A DNA stretch of 64,000 nt from Absidia repens (taxonomy: Eukaryota; Mucoromycota; Mucoromycetes; Mucorales; Cunninghamellaceae). The stretch covers positions 1 to 64,000 of the forward strand of contig MCGE01000032.1 in assembly GCA_002105175.1 (NCBI GenBank). The letters are read 5' to 3'. A program made the translations under genes and the position numbers. This document shows, one piece after another, positions 11,832-24,704 of the stretch. A model generated the notes under the pieces. That model did not search any database. It was not told the origin of the DNA and worked only from the letters and a program-made list of their open reading frames with translations. Position 1 is the stretch's first letter; each line of letters begins with the position of its first letter.

Positions 11832-13348
11832 CTAAACAGTAGCAAAGCATCGTTGCCAGATGGGATCATACGCAGGAGGTAATGGAGTACAAGCGGCGAG
11901 TGATGGGTCTACATCAGCCATAGAATGGTAAGAGGGAACGCGCGACAAATCCACACCATGCCACCAGGTTTCATCGTTCATTTCATTTTGAGGTGTCATT
12001 GTTTCGTCCGACTCCATATCTGATTCCATGGATGATGAGACAGAGCGTTCCAATGCAGGACGAGGAGCAGGCACCATCGATGAAGTCAGGGTCATTGTGC
12101 GAGTATAACTTGAGATGGTGACCGGTTGACGAGAATCCACCAAAGAGGATGAAGAAGAGTTCGAAGCGACACCACGACCACCACTGTTGTTGTTGTTGTT
12201 GTTGTTGTTGTTGTCCTGATCACGCAACGTATCCCATAGTTGACGATCGTAAGGTAAAGAGCGCCAGCTTTCATCATAGGTTGGTAGAGTATTGGCTGCT
12301 GCCGATTCCGCCGAGATGGTAGGGCCAAAAGAGTCCATGATCACAATGGGTAACGTTGCACGCAGCTCGGACCAGTGTCCATCTTCGTTCACGATAGAGA
12401 TAACGAACTTGAGCTTGTGACGGATTCGAATCATATCGCTATTGGCATCACAAAAGATCATAGGCGACCGAGCAGGGACTTGCACATCCAACACCCGAGA
12501 CCATGGAGCAGAAGGCGTACTACCATTGTGATGGACCACCGCCGCACTGAATGGGTTTTCTTGCCGACTGACCCTGATAATACGAGAATCCGTCTTGCGT
12601 TTGCCGTTGGCTTCATACGTGCAACATTCTTTCAGAGTCGCCATAATAGCATGCACTCGCAATTTGTTGGCGATGGGTAAAATACTGAAGGAGACGGGGA
12701 TGGTGGCATTGTGAGCATACAGCTTGGAAGGCAATGAGATGTCATACACCATTTTTTCGGACCAGGTATTGTGGATTTCAAGAGATTGTACCAGATCAAA
12801 TTCAGAAGGCAACACACTTCGTACGACACGGATCGGTTTCTTGCGTTGGACGGTGTTGTGTAATAAAAACCCCCCTGATCGTTCGAGATTGGCTGTCAGT
12901 TGGTAACACACCTTGCCCATGTCTGCTTGCAAAGTAGGAGGAAGGTCGCCAGGTAAGCTCAAGTTGAAGTCAAAAGAGTGTTGACCTGCCGGAATAATAT
13001 GAGAGCGTTTGTTGCTTTGAGCCGGTAAAAGTACCCATTCATGTTGAATAATGGTTCGCTCTTGTTTGTGAGTATGTTGAGGTCCTAAAAATCATATCAT
13101 TATTAAGGCTCGGCTTGGTTACCGTTCGCTAATAGTTTTGTTTGCAACTTACCTTCAGTCCATTGTACTTTCATTTTTCCTTTAAAGTCCAAAGTAAGAC
13201 GTTTCACTTTGATAGCTTCAGTCAAAGTCAAATTGACGGTACCTTGTAAGAGTTTCCCAGCAGATTCCTCAGGTTGACCGAAGAAGTAGATTTCGTCGGA
13301 AGTAACGTGGATCTTCAAATCAACTGTCTTTGTAAAACCGTGCACCAT
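11832..13348 (-). CDS. Alpha-arrestin (arrestin-related trafficking adaptor)
   Basis: Two exons (13153-13348 and 11832-13084) with a 68-nt GTAAGT...TTTAG intron give 482 residues. The N-terminal arrestin domain starts with VDLKIHVTSDEIYFF and includes the LLQGTVNLTLTEAIKVKRL strand typical of ART/ARRDC proteins and HSFDFNLSLPGDLPPT. The C-terminal arrestin domain contains VQVPARSPMIFCDANSDMIR and IRHKLKFVISIV. The C-terminal tail is low-complexity (poly-Asn 12190-12215, Ser-rich) and holds LPTYDESW and PPAYDP. The latter is a PPxY motif for the WW domains of Rsp5/Nedd4 ubiquitin ligases. Alpha-arrestins recruit such ligases to plasma-membrane transporters for endocytosis. The family assignment is strong; the cargo is unknown. 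Confidence 0.88.
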
Positions 13349-14262
13349 GTTGAATAAGTAGTAGTTTGTAAGGTAAGAGTTATAGTTTATTGAAATGGTA
13401 TTGTTTGAATGAAGAGATAAGGTAGAAAAAGAAAAGTAGAAAAAGAAAAATCTGAGAGACGAAAGAGAAGCAGTTTTTTTTTTTCCTGATCCGTCCTACC
13501 ACCAATTTTATACTTTTTTTTTTTTTTTTTTGCAGCGAAAATGAAAATTTTTCTATCCTAGCAGTTTATGGCATGTCCACTTCTTCTTCAGATCTCTCCC
13601 ATTTCCAAACCCACCAATCGATCCTCGCCTTTCTAAAGAAGACCCTTATGGTAACTGCGGATTAAAACGGATTATGTCCCTTTACGCCATTCGATTGGTT
13701 GTTTCCATCAAATATAGCTTTCGGACTTTTTAAGGAAAAGTTGAATGTTTGAAACACAAGGCTATAATTTTGTCCCAATTCACCACCACTTGGTGAAAAA
13801 AGAAAATCACCCCAGGTTTTTGGTACTGTGAATATAAAATCAAAGACGACAAAAAACAATGTTCTGTAACTTTAAAACATTTTATTCGCACTATTTTCGT
13901 TACGAATCGAGTAAAAGAGGAGTTCATTTCATAGCAACGCTGTATTTTTTTTATTTTTTTCTACATTCAAAATAAATCACACCATAAAAACAAAAAGAAG
14001 CCAAAGAATAGGATAAAAATATCTTTATTTTAAGGAAAGATCACATCATACTATCAACAATTGAATATAAAAAAACACATGAATAATGAATGGGGGACAC
14101 AAACACAAGATATAATGAAGATAGAGATCAAATGTAAAAAAAAAAAAAAAAACAGAATATGTTGGTTTTATTAAAGATATATGTATATAAATGGAAGCAT
14201 AACTAAAGAGATAAATAATGAGGAGGGAGGAGAAGACGAGGAGCAGGGGGTTGGGTATCAGA
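13349..14262. other. Intergenic region
   Basis: Contains the arrestin promoter (T-runs at 13475-13530, with GATCCGTCC and a CCAATCG-type motif near 13613-13620) and the 3' flank of the next minus-strand gene. Short minus-strand ORFs (13662-13927) lack coding composition. No repeat or RNA gene recognised. Confidence 0.4.
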
Positions 14263-15557
14263 TCAATTAGGACAATTGATTTCTACATTTTGCCGCGTTT
14301 GTGGCGCCCAGGCAAGACCAGCAATATGATAAGTGACTTCAAAAGTAAGGTGTAAGGTGGCCTCGTTTTGGGTTGGATTTTGAGATTGTTGATTTGGTTG
14401 CGCTGTATATATATAGCAGGATGCACTCAGATGTTGCATAGTAGGGTCACTGGGTGATGAGACTTGGTAGTTGATGTCGATGATAAAATAAATTTTCTCT
14501 TCCACTTTCGGAGCCAAAGCAAAAGATGTGTCGTTGGAGCCACTTGCAAATCGGGTTCCAGTGGTACTGTCATAAATAGCGAGATCCAAACGACTGACGT
14601 GTGTTGGTACCCAATTGACATAGTTCTTTGCGTTCATTGATACAATCCAAGATCCTTCATATTGAGTAAACGGACCATCCTTTGGTGTCCATTGAGCAGC
14701 ATTGTTGCCGTACATATTCGCATCGTTAAATTGCATTTCAAAGGTCCGTGGCCACACAAAATACCATACAAGTACAATGACAACCACAAAGGCCACTATA
14801 ATCGCTGCCAATCGTTTCCGTCCCAAACCACAACATCTTCGCCTTTTTTTCTTGTCCAACGGTGGCAATGGGTCCAACGCCGAAGTTTCCTTGTGATGTG
14901 TACGAATCGGAGTATCAACCATATCCATGACAATATTATCCTGTAGCAATGATCCAACACCTCCTTCTCGGCCGTGTGGTGAAGTGAAACTTGGCATGTG
15001 TTCACTTTCTAGTAACATCGATGTTGCTGGTGGTTGGTAAACTTCGCCGTTTTTTCCTGGTGGGTGATGTGAATACGGTAAATATGAATTGGCCTTCTGT
15101 GCTTGATAATCTTCATTCTGTTGCTGCTTTTGCTGCTGTTGCTGCTGTTGTTGTTGCTGTTGTGTTGCTAAAGGTACAGTAGACGAATTGGCTGTTGTTT
15201 GCGTATCATGGGATTCGGGTGTTCCTTGACGCATATGCTGCCGGTAATTTGCCTGTCTTGGTGCATATGGATCGTCTGCGTAGTAATCGTCCCACCTACG
15301 GTCATAAGTTGGTTGTGAAGCAAGTCGACTCGTACTACTATCAGAAGCCGACCGAGAATGAGCCTCAGATTCTGATCGTAAGTTTGAAGAATCGTATGAA
15401 TCAGCTATATGAATGAATAAATAATAAATAGTTAGAGCCGAAAGTTTAATTATTCATTCTGTTCATTCGTTTTGTTGCTACCTGGACTATGAGTTTTCCT
15501 TGCTATTCTATAAGGATCGCTACTACGTTGACTCCTACTATTGGGTAATGGATTCAT
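14263..15557 (-). CDS. Single-TM protein with extracytoplasmic beta domain, hypothetical
   Basis: Exons are 15482-15557 and 14263-15404 (77-nt intron, GTAGC...TATAG), giving 405 residues. The N-terminal about 245 residues are Ser-, Gln- and Tyr-rich and disordered, with a poly-Gln tract at 15120-15165. A basic stretch (KKKRRRCCGLGRKRL) directly precedes one TM helix (AAIIVAFVVVIVLVWYFVW). About 150 residues of beta-like sequence follow, with potential N-glycosylation sites (for example NDTS). The layout (basic stop, single TM, luminal LEA-2-like domain) is common in fungal vacuolar or plasma-membrane proteins, but I cannot assign the family. Orientation with the C-terminus outside is inferred from the positive-inside rule. 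Confidence 0.7.
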
Positions 15558-15571
15558 ATATAATAGTAGAG

Positions 15572-15613
<42 letters not shown>

Positions 15614-16040
15614 TACTGAATGAAGAATACAAAAAGAAAAAAACGAAGAGTGGAAAAAAAAGGAAAAAGGAAAAAGGAGAGTCAAAAAAAGAAAAAATAG
15701 AAACGAGCGGTGATTGAATTACGAGATGGCAGCTGTTTACATTTTTTTATATCTTTATATTCTGTATGAGAATTGATGGAAAAACTATGCCAATGACAAG
15801 CATATAATAATAAGAATAACCTCATGTAGTATTTATGCATTGAGTTCTTGTCTTTAGTAAAGCAAAACAATGTTTCTCTATGTTTTAAAAAAACTGATGA
15901 AGCGACTTCCAAAAACATTTAGTTTCGTGTCACTCCATAATTTCCATCCCTTTGATCAAAACTGAAAAAAAAAAAAAAATTACCGCGGACTTTTCTTTTT
16001 CCCTTTCCCATTATTTCCACTTCTTTCTCGGTCTATCAAC
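15558..16040. other. Divergent promoter region with (TA)n tract
   Basis: Lies between two divergently transcribed genes. A TA dinucleotide run occupies about 15572-15605, just upstream of the minus-strand start, followed by purine-rich and AT-rich sequence. No gene seen. Confidence 0.45.
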
Positions 16041-16755
16041 ATGGGCGATTCCTCTACAAATTGTAGGTGAAAATCAAAAGTAAAGGATTTCCCATTCTTT
16101 TTGTAACTATATATATTTTATTTATTTATCAAAACAAAGACCAAATTCTTGCAGCTTGTAAAGATGATCAAGATGATTGGTTAAATGATTTATTGTCACA
16201 AGGTGAATTTGACATTTCCTTTAGTGATGATAACGGTGACACTGCCCTTCATTATGCGTGAGTAAATAGTTTAATCACTGGTCAGCAAGCATGTTCATAC
16301 ACTTCTTTATCTGTTTTTATATTTGATGCATAGAACACAATCTGGATCTCTCGCTTGTTTAGAACTTCTAGTACGCGTGAATGGAATACAGGTCAATCGA
16401 AAAAACAAACTAGGAAATACCCCTCTCTATTACGCTGTCATTTATATGGACGATCAAGAAGTGGCTTTGGAAATGGTCAATGTTTTACTTGATGCTGGGG
16501 CCAATCCAAGGTAAATAATTAGAAAACCTGTTTTTTTTGGATAATTCATTCCATTTTGTGTTCCCATCACATCATCTCTTTAGAATCCCAAACAAAAACA
16601 AAGAAACACCTTTGTCTGTGGTCAATAATACCACCAATGAAGATATGAACGACCTATTATCAGCTGTGTTGGTGGATAATGACTTAGAAGAAAATCAAGT
16701 AGATGATGATGATGATGATGATGATATAGCTGTTGGTGAAAACATGGAGTATTAA
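16041..16755 (+). CDS. Small ankyrin-repeat protein
   Basis: Four exons (16041-16062, 16140-16257, 16334-16510, 16584-16755) give 162 residues with every phase consistent. The first coding exon is only 22 nt. Ankyrin-type repeats are visible: DDNGDTALHYATQSGSLACL, then NRKNKLGNTPLYYAV...LLDAGANPRI, then NKNKETPLSVV. These follow the G-TPLHxA and LLxxGAxxN consensus. The C-terminus is highly acidic (eight consecutive Asp). Small ankyrin proteins of this size with an acidic tail act as binding adaptors or chaperones in fungi. The partner here cannot be inferred. Confidence 0.8.
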
Positions 16756-16966
16756 ATATTAATAGTATATGATTGTAGAAAAAAAATATTTATTGATGAA
16801 TAAAATAGTAAGATCCGGAAATATATACAATTGGTGATGGTAAAGAGTGATGGCATGATTATTCAATATAAAAGGCGATGAAAGGGATAGTGAGTTGGGA
16901 AGAGGGAATAGGGAAGAGAGAGGGAGGACTACATAATACTAAACTATGCTACTACTACTACTGCTA

Positions 16967-17507
16967 CTACTTCAATACTACTGCTGCATTTCGACTACCA
17001 AGATAAGCTTGAATACTAGGCACACCAAGTGTTCGAATGAATTGATAGATTTCTGTATTGTGATATCGTAGACCACTTTTTGGATCGGTATATTTTGCTG
17101 ATAACCCGGTAATATCACAATACTTCTTTTGAGGTCGTATAGAAGGTGGGCACTCAATATTTTGATCTAATCAAATAAAATGAAACGGTCGGTCAGTAAA
17201 CCAAGAGAGAGACAAGCATAAATGCAACTTACAGGTTGGTACATTCAGATTGTATTCTTGTGCTTTTTCCATGGTAAGAATTTGTTTCAGGTTCTTCCAT
17301 TTCTTTGGTGTGGTGTATTTGGTGCTTTTGAAGGGTTTGTTTGCCATGGTGAGATTCAACACATTAATAACAGTATCACTGGAATCCTCAACATTGGGTG
17401 ACTTTGGTATAGCCACTTTTTTGGTTCGTTTAGGCGCCCTATAAATAACCATAAGTATATATAAAGAAGTTCGCGTTTTTTTCTTTTTTTTTTTTCTTCA
17501 CTTACAT
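16967..17507 (-). CDS. IES6: INO80 chromatin-remodelling subunit Ies6 (YL1 C-terminal domain)
   Basis: Three coding exons (17506-17507, 17233-17438, 16967-17166) give 135 residues. The start codon is split: AT at 17507-17506 ends exon 1 and the G is the first base of exon 2, after a 67-nt GTAAGT...TATAG intron. The protein then begins MAPKRTKK. Domain order is a basic N-terminus, the Ies6 core NKPFKSTKY...KKWKNLKQIL, then the YL1_C signature KYCDITGLSAKYTDPKSGLR and LGVPSIQAYLGSRNAAVVLK. Ies6/INO80C is needed for assembly of the Arp5 module and nucleosome sliding. An alternative in-frame ATG at 17452 (inside the proposed intron) would give a slightly longer protein without splicing. The split-codon model fits the consensus splice sites better. 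Confidence 0.85.
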
Positions 17508-17731
17508 CTTGAGTCCTATCGCCAAGGTAGTTTTAATGGGGGAAAAGAGAAGGGAGGTCCTCTAGAATTTTTAAAACTCAATTTTTTTTTGAAGCTTACG
17601 TGGATTTTGGCTTGAACTCGCCTAATTTTTTTTTCATTCCAGTGCCAATTATTCAATTGACGCGCAACCTTTTTTTTTTTTTTTTTTTTTTTTTCTCTGT
17701 CTTTCATATATACGATTTCTTATAATACAAT
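17508..17731. promoter_or_regulatory. Bidirectional promoter between IES6 and RPT2
   Basis: Only 224 bp separate the two start codons, which point away from each other. The segment contains a CCAATTATTCAATTG stretch (17641-17660, CCAAT box) and a 25-nt T-run (about 17670-17694). Shared control of a chromatin remodeller and a proteasome subunit is inferred only from this geometry. Confidence 0.6.
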
Positions 17732-19413
<1,682 letters not shown>

Positions 19414-19717
19414 ATTATATCTAATAAAATTTATACACTTTTTTATGAATACCTTTGTCTTTTATCAATTTGGGTCTTTTTACCAATGTATGTGTGTGTA
19501 TGTGTGTGTTTTATCAATGTATTTATGGGACTGGAGAGAGTGGGGATAGCTTGGTCATACTTTCTTTCCGCTATGTGGATATGTTACGGCCAATTTGGGT
19601 AAGAAGCTTGTAACAGAGTAGTGTTTTTGTAGGTTTTTATGTTTTTCTGGGTTGAATAGGATGTCTTGAGTTATCCTTTAGTATAGCTTTTGCTTGTTTA
19701 GAGCTTGAAAATAAATT

Positions 19718-20125
19718 TGTTCCTTATGCGGAATTTGAAATATCTTGTTCCTGATTTGAACAAAAATAGAATTGAGAGTAGTGAGCACCAGAACTTTTGT
19801 AGATAAAGTCCAACTGAAGAGAAAGTTTATAAAAAATAAACTTGGAAGAGTAAAATAAAAAAAGAAAAGTATTGACCTTTGTTGGTTCAATAGAAATAAG
19901 TGTATAACACACAGTAAAAATAAAATAAAAAAGGGGACTTGTAGTCAAAAATAAAAGAGGTTTCTATGATCCAATAGAAACAGTAGATAAATTGGTGGTT
20001 AAAAGAACCTTTGTACTAAGTTTTATTTTATAATATGAGAAAACTTGATAAAAAAACTAAAGAAAAAATAATTTCTTCAAAAATGTCTGGCTATTTATAC
20101 TAAAAAATAATTAAGGTTGGCCAGA
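19718..20125 (-). repeat. LTR-like repeat, downstream copy
   Basis: Starts at TGTTCCTT 305 bp after the RPT2 stop codon. It shares with 24705-25135 long blocks such as AGAATTGAGAGTAGTGAGCA and CTTTGTTGGTTCAATAGAA. The right boundary is uncertain, because similarity fades after the conserved CTATTTATACTAAAAAATAA at 20091-20110. Confidence 0.75.
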
Positions 20126-20240
20126 AGCAAAAAGTGTCAAAAGCAAAAAGTGTCGAAAGCAAGTGTCGAAAGCAAAAAATGTCAAGAGCAAAAAATGTCA
20201 AGAGCAAAAAATGTCAAGAGCAAAAAGTGTCAAGAGCAAA
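20125..20240. repeat. 16-bp minisatellite next to the Fanzor 3' end
   Basis: Seven to eight tandem units of about 16 bp (AGCAAAAAATGTCAAG and variants with AAAAGTGTC), between the Fanzor 3' flank and the downstream LTR-like repeat. It is absent from the other LTR-like repeat. Confidence 0.9.
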
Positions 20241-20511
20241 TGGATAGCATGGTATGAGGGTTACAGCTTTTCAACTTGAATTTGAGACGGAGTGTAAAAT
20301 GGTTTTAGACGATGGCAAAATAAAGTTGGGAAGGGAAGTAAAATAAATTGGGATGAAGGGAAAAGGTAATTGGGACAGGAGGCAAAAGTAGGTGAGACAA
20401 ACAGGTGAGCCAAGATGAGAGTAAAGGAAAGTGTGAGTCCAAATGAAATATCTTTGTGTTTCATTTTCTTGTAACTTACGTGTATACATCAACACATATT
20501 TGTTATGTGGA
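20241..20511 (-). other. Fanzor 3' flank, candidate guide-RNA region
   Basis: These 270 nt follow the Fanzor stop codon. In TnpB and described Fanzor loci the guide (omega) RNA overlaps or follows the 3' end of the nuclease gene and runs to the element end, so this is where it would be expected. I cannot identify a conserved fold by eye. A GTAAGTTAC donor-like motif lies on the minus strand near 20471-20479. Confidence 0.25.
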
Positions 20512-21440
20512 TTATTGTTCAGTGGTCGGTCTTGCCAACAGCCCAGGGCGTCTTCCAGCAGTGACAAGGTTCATAAAAGCGGCGCGCAGATTCCGAGATG
20601 CATTGGTGTCCCGTTGCCACACAGTGTTACAGCGACGACACGCTAACACTGCGTACATACGTTTCGCCTGTTCACCAGGTTGGGTAATCACCGCGTTCGT
20701 GAGCTTTCTGTGACCACATTTTGAGCATACTTGCGACGTACGATATTCATCCATATTCACAAAAACAAGTTTCCCAGACTTGTCCGCCTTTGACAAAAGA
20801 TGTCGACACTTGTCAGCAAGGGATCCTTCGCCTTTTTTATTTCTGCCGAACTTTGCGTCGCCGAAAACCACAATCGGTACCTTGTCTTTGTCATTGTTTA
20901 TGGGAGCCTTTTTCCATTTTCTATGTATAAGAAATATGTACAACAGATGTTATTATGCCTTGCATATACATTTTTAAATCAAATAAACTTGCCTAAGCTT
21001 CGGCGGCGGCGGAGGAAGAGGAGGTGGATCATCAGTATCGTAAGACCTTGTTCGTCGTCGTCTTCTTTGTTGTGTCTGGCCAATATTTGATGATCTTTCC
21101 ATGGCACCTGGTGGAGGTCTGTACTTGTGGCCGCCATCAATCAACACATTTACCAATTCGGCGTCCATCTTTTGTCTTCCTTGGTAATTGGCGAACTGCA
21201 GACCGAGAATAGCCTCTTGCCCATAAAATTCAGTCAAAGGACCTAGGGCTTGTAATGATGATTGAATGTATGCCTGTATCCCTTCCAAATCAGTGGTTTT
21301 GTTTGTCGTTATTTGCGCCTCCACAGTACGAATTGCCTCAGTTTTCAACATGTTGATTTTGTTGGACGTTTTTCTGAAGCCTGCACGAGTATAATATTCG
21401 ATAGAGGATATACGTCGAATTTCATGACCTTAACACACAC

Positions 21441-21472
<32 letters not shown>

Positions 21473-24400
21473 TTAGAATGTCGTCTGTCTGCCATTAGAT
21501 GTCCTTTTCAATTACTCTCTTGTTCGTGGTCAGTATCGACTTGAGCATCAGCATCAGCGTGGGCGGCAACATCAGCGTGGGCGGCATCATCATCTTGGGC
21601 GGCATCGTCATCTTGGGCGGCATCATCATCTTGGGCGGCATCATCATCTTGGGCAGCTCCTAGCAACGATATTAGTAAATAAACCAAAGAAAAAAAGAAA
21701 AAGTCAATACATAAACAATAGTTCTTGTAGTAAACCACCATAGCCACTTACCCTCCTGTTCCACTGCGTAATTGTAAACGTCATCACTTGAACCATTGCT
21801 AGCCACATAGATTGAATTCATGCCAGGATCTACACCCCACACATTCAAATACGGGAATTCCCACGCTTGGAAGTCTTCAGGTTGCAAATCAGGAAGAGCA
21901 GCATCATTTCGAATCGGTTTGTCGAAAGGGATTGATACAGAAAATCCGTTCGTCACGATGTACTTTGCAAATATCATCCCATTCCCTTTTCTGATTTTGT
22001 CAACATTGAGGATGTTCGCCAATGTTTCATCGCCATGGATATATTGTGTGAGGCCCACTGATCGAAGGATTTGCCCCATGGATGTATTGTCGATTTTTTA
22101 TGCTTTTCTTTGTGTAGGACGGTTTCGGCACCAAGTTGTAAACTTGTTGCTTTTTCATCAAGTGATCGACTCCAGGTGTGAAGCATCTTGGTAACAAATC
22201 CTGGTGGTGTTCAGGGTCCTGTAAGTATTCAACAGAATGAAGAATTTGCTGGCGAGTGTTGGCGATGGTGTTTTGTAAGGATGTAAATGACAAGTCCGAC
22301 AGGTACGATAATTGTTGGCGGTCAAGGTTGTCGTTTGTCGGTATAATTTGTTGTATTGTTTTTGCCAATTTTGACCGTCGGCGTCGACCTATTCTTGAGT
22401 TTTCATCAAGTCCACGTACTACTTCAAAGCACCAAGTGCGAGGAACTACGGTCTGTACTGGGTTTACTGCATTTGCGGTGTCGATATTGTGTTGGTCAAA
22501 AGCGCGGACAATGTTATAACCATACTTCGTGAAGATATCGCAATGGCGAGAAATATATCCAGTTGACAGTTGCGTAGTCGAATTGTCTAGCAATGTTGCC
22601 GGTGCCCCCGCCTGTTGACAATAGTTGATCAAATTATTCAGCAAATGACGATTTCCAAGTTGATCGTTGTCGAAGTATTGTCGTTGAGCTTCCAAAAATT
22701 GGCGATGTGGGTTGGTGTATGTATCCTGACGAGCGCCGAGATCATCAAGTAAGGGCCGTACCTCCATAATAGCAAGATCCAAGGAGTCAAGAAGTTCTTG
22801 CGTTTCCTGGTTGATGTTATCTGCGCCATCCACTTGCTGTTCCATCATCGTTTGCAAAGATGTCATCACACCGTTCACCATGTTGTCATTCCATCGTTCG
22901 TCGTTTAGCTGGTGTTGAAAACCGAAGTGATTTGAGATATTCAATAGCAATTGGGTTGAAGCTTGGTACAGACGAAGCAGTTCGTGGAGTCTGGTGGATA
23001 ATTGGATCAAAGAGGCAACAATCGTGGGATCCGTGGTTTCCGCTACTTCGGTTGACATTGTTCCAATTCTTGAGATAGCGATTGCAATGACTGATCGAAG
23101 GCCGGTTTCCCTGTTCATGATACGTCCATGAAGAACACCGTATGCATTTTCAACTTCTTTTCCAAGTGAATCAGTTTGTTCTTGTAGAGCAGCCATATTA
23201 TAAACACACAAAAGGTCCACTTTCCCATCATCTAGTACAGCATTTACATCGTCTTTTATTTCGTCAGTAATGCCAGGTTGAGACAAAGCATCAGAAGACA
23301 CGATTGCAATATCCGCATTGTTGACCAGACTTGCTAGGATGTGAAGCCCCAATACGTTGCAAGTTTTTTCAATCGAATCCTATGAATACAATACATGGCG
23401 GTAAGTATCAAACATTGAACTCTGTATACTTTTATTGTATTGTATTACTTACCTTTTGTTGTTCCTGTTCTAATATTTGTTCTTCAGGATCCTGCTGCTG
23501 GAGAAGTTGCTGTTGCTGTTGTTGTTGATGCTGTTGGTTCTGGCGTTGCACCATTCGCTGACGAAGACGTAAAGAAAATAAATTTGACATCCACTGCGTA
23601 AAGTCCTCAACAATTCGATTTGTAAATTTTGTCGCATATTGGGCCAACATTGGAGTCAGAATATTCGCATACGCTTTTCCATGAATTTTTCGTACAAGAA
23701 AAGCTTGTCGGGACGCTTCTGTTGGATTCAGTTGCTGATACACATTGTCGATATTTGTCGCCAAATCCATGCTGATTGAATTGTTGATGGTGATGTTGCT
23801 GCCAGTGACTTTTTGAAAGATAGCATAAAAAAAACTCATCGTAAAGAGCTGTTTTGGTATGGGTTGGTGGTTCGTCAAAGAGTGATATAGATAAAATGTA
23901 ATAAATAGGTGCACTTTTATGACTGTATCCCGAGTGTACGAAACAACGTCGCTGATTCCCTGTAGAATTTGTTGATGATGATCCTGGTTTTCAATCCGCA
24001 GCAATGATTTCAGTCCCTGTTTCCGGCAAACCGTCGTCGTTTTACCCAATTCTTGTTGTACTTGTTGTAGTCGAGTCAGTTTTCGGAAGGGGCATTTTCG
24101 ACTTGTTGATCGTGAATGAGTGGTTGCTGTTTCAGAGCTATGATGTTCAAGGCAAACCGGGCAAGGACGGACTGATTTCTTTTGACCAATTTTTTTTCGC
24201 ATTAAAGAGCCACCCCGTTTGGCCACCTTTTCGAGAGTACCTTGTTTGCGCTTACGCTTGGACCCAGCCAACTGTCTTGAAGTTGAGCCGCGAGTTGATA
24301 ATGAGGAGGCATCACCGTCGCTGTTATCACTGTCGGTGTCATCATCGTTTTCCGCACGTCTTTGTTCATCTTCAGCTTTTTGTGTAAAAAAAGAAAGATT

Positions 24401-24607
24401 AGTAAGATTACCTTGTTTCTCATACTAATTTGTTTAGTACTTACCATGACGCAGGTTCGCTTGCTGTCGTTTCCACCGTTTTTTGTACATAATGATATCA
24501 AAAACTGTCATTCCTTCATAAGTTGTTAGGGGTTGAATAACATCATCCTGTGTCATATCCATCAATCTAAGCAAGTCATCCTCGATAATCAATTGATTGG
24601 CGGCCAT
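20512..24607 (-). CDS. Fanzor (TnpB-like RNA-guided nuclease), one frameshift
   Basis: Six exons: 24445-24607, 23453-24375, 21752-23379, 21516-21659, 20993-21428, 20512-20920. The last intron is GC-AG (GCAAGT). After allowing for one extra base in the A6 run (22094-22099, codon about 789) all phases close at 1,233 residues. In order: acidic segment, NLS-like GSKRKRKQG (92-100), Cys cluster CPVC...C (126-149), a long helical middle ending in a Gln-rich tract (about 335-355), RuvC-I WGVDPGMNSIYV (Asp about 879), acidic repeats (905-940), a conserved block, VVFGDAKFG (Asp about 1119), then TSQVCSKCG...CRRCNTVWQRDTN. This last block gives the zinc ribbon and the RuvC-III RD. TS-xx-C4-RD is the signature shared by TnpB and Fanzor. 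Known Fanzors cut DNA guided by an omega RNA. Which acid serves as RuvC-II is uncertain. Confidence 0.88.
21545..21659 (-). repeat. 18-bp acidic coding repeats inside the Fanzor gene
   Basis: Exon 4 is built almost entirely of 18-bp units encoding AAQDDD (four units) followed by degenerate AAHADV and AAHADADAQVD units. They insert an acidic linker between RuvC-I and the remaining nuclease domain. Confidence 0.9.
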
Positions 24608-24704
24608 ACTGATGATAGGGACCTGGAGGTATTGGTGTTTGTTAAAAAGAAAAGAAAACAAAACGCTGTTGCGGCTTAAATTTGTGATTTTAGTCCAACG
24701 GGAT

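Noticed and set aside
17171..17452. Unspliced IES6 start at ATG 17452
   Set aside because: The consensus GTAAGT...TATAG intron and the resulting MAPKRTKK start are a better fit, though only transcripts can settle it.
20125..20240. Tandem repeats near a nuclease gene considered as a CRISPR array
   Set aside because: Units are 16 bp and contiguous with no unique spacers; this is a minisatellite.
21820..24428. Several plus-strand ORFs across the Fanzor region as separate genes
   Set aside because: The minus-strand exons explain the region with consistent phases and conserved motifs; the plus ORFs are their shadows.
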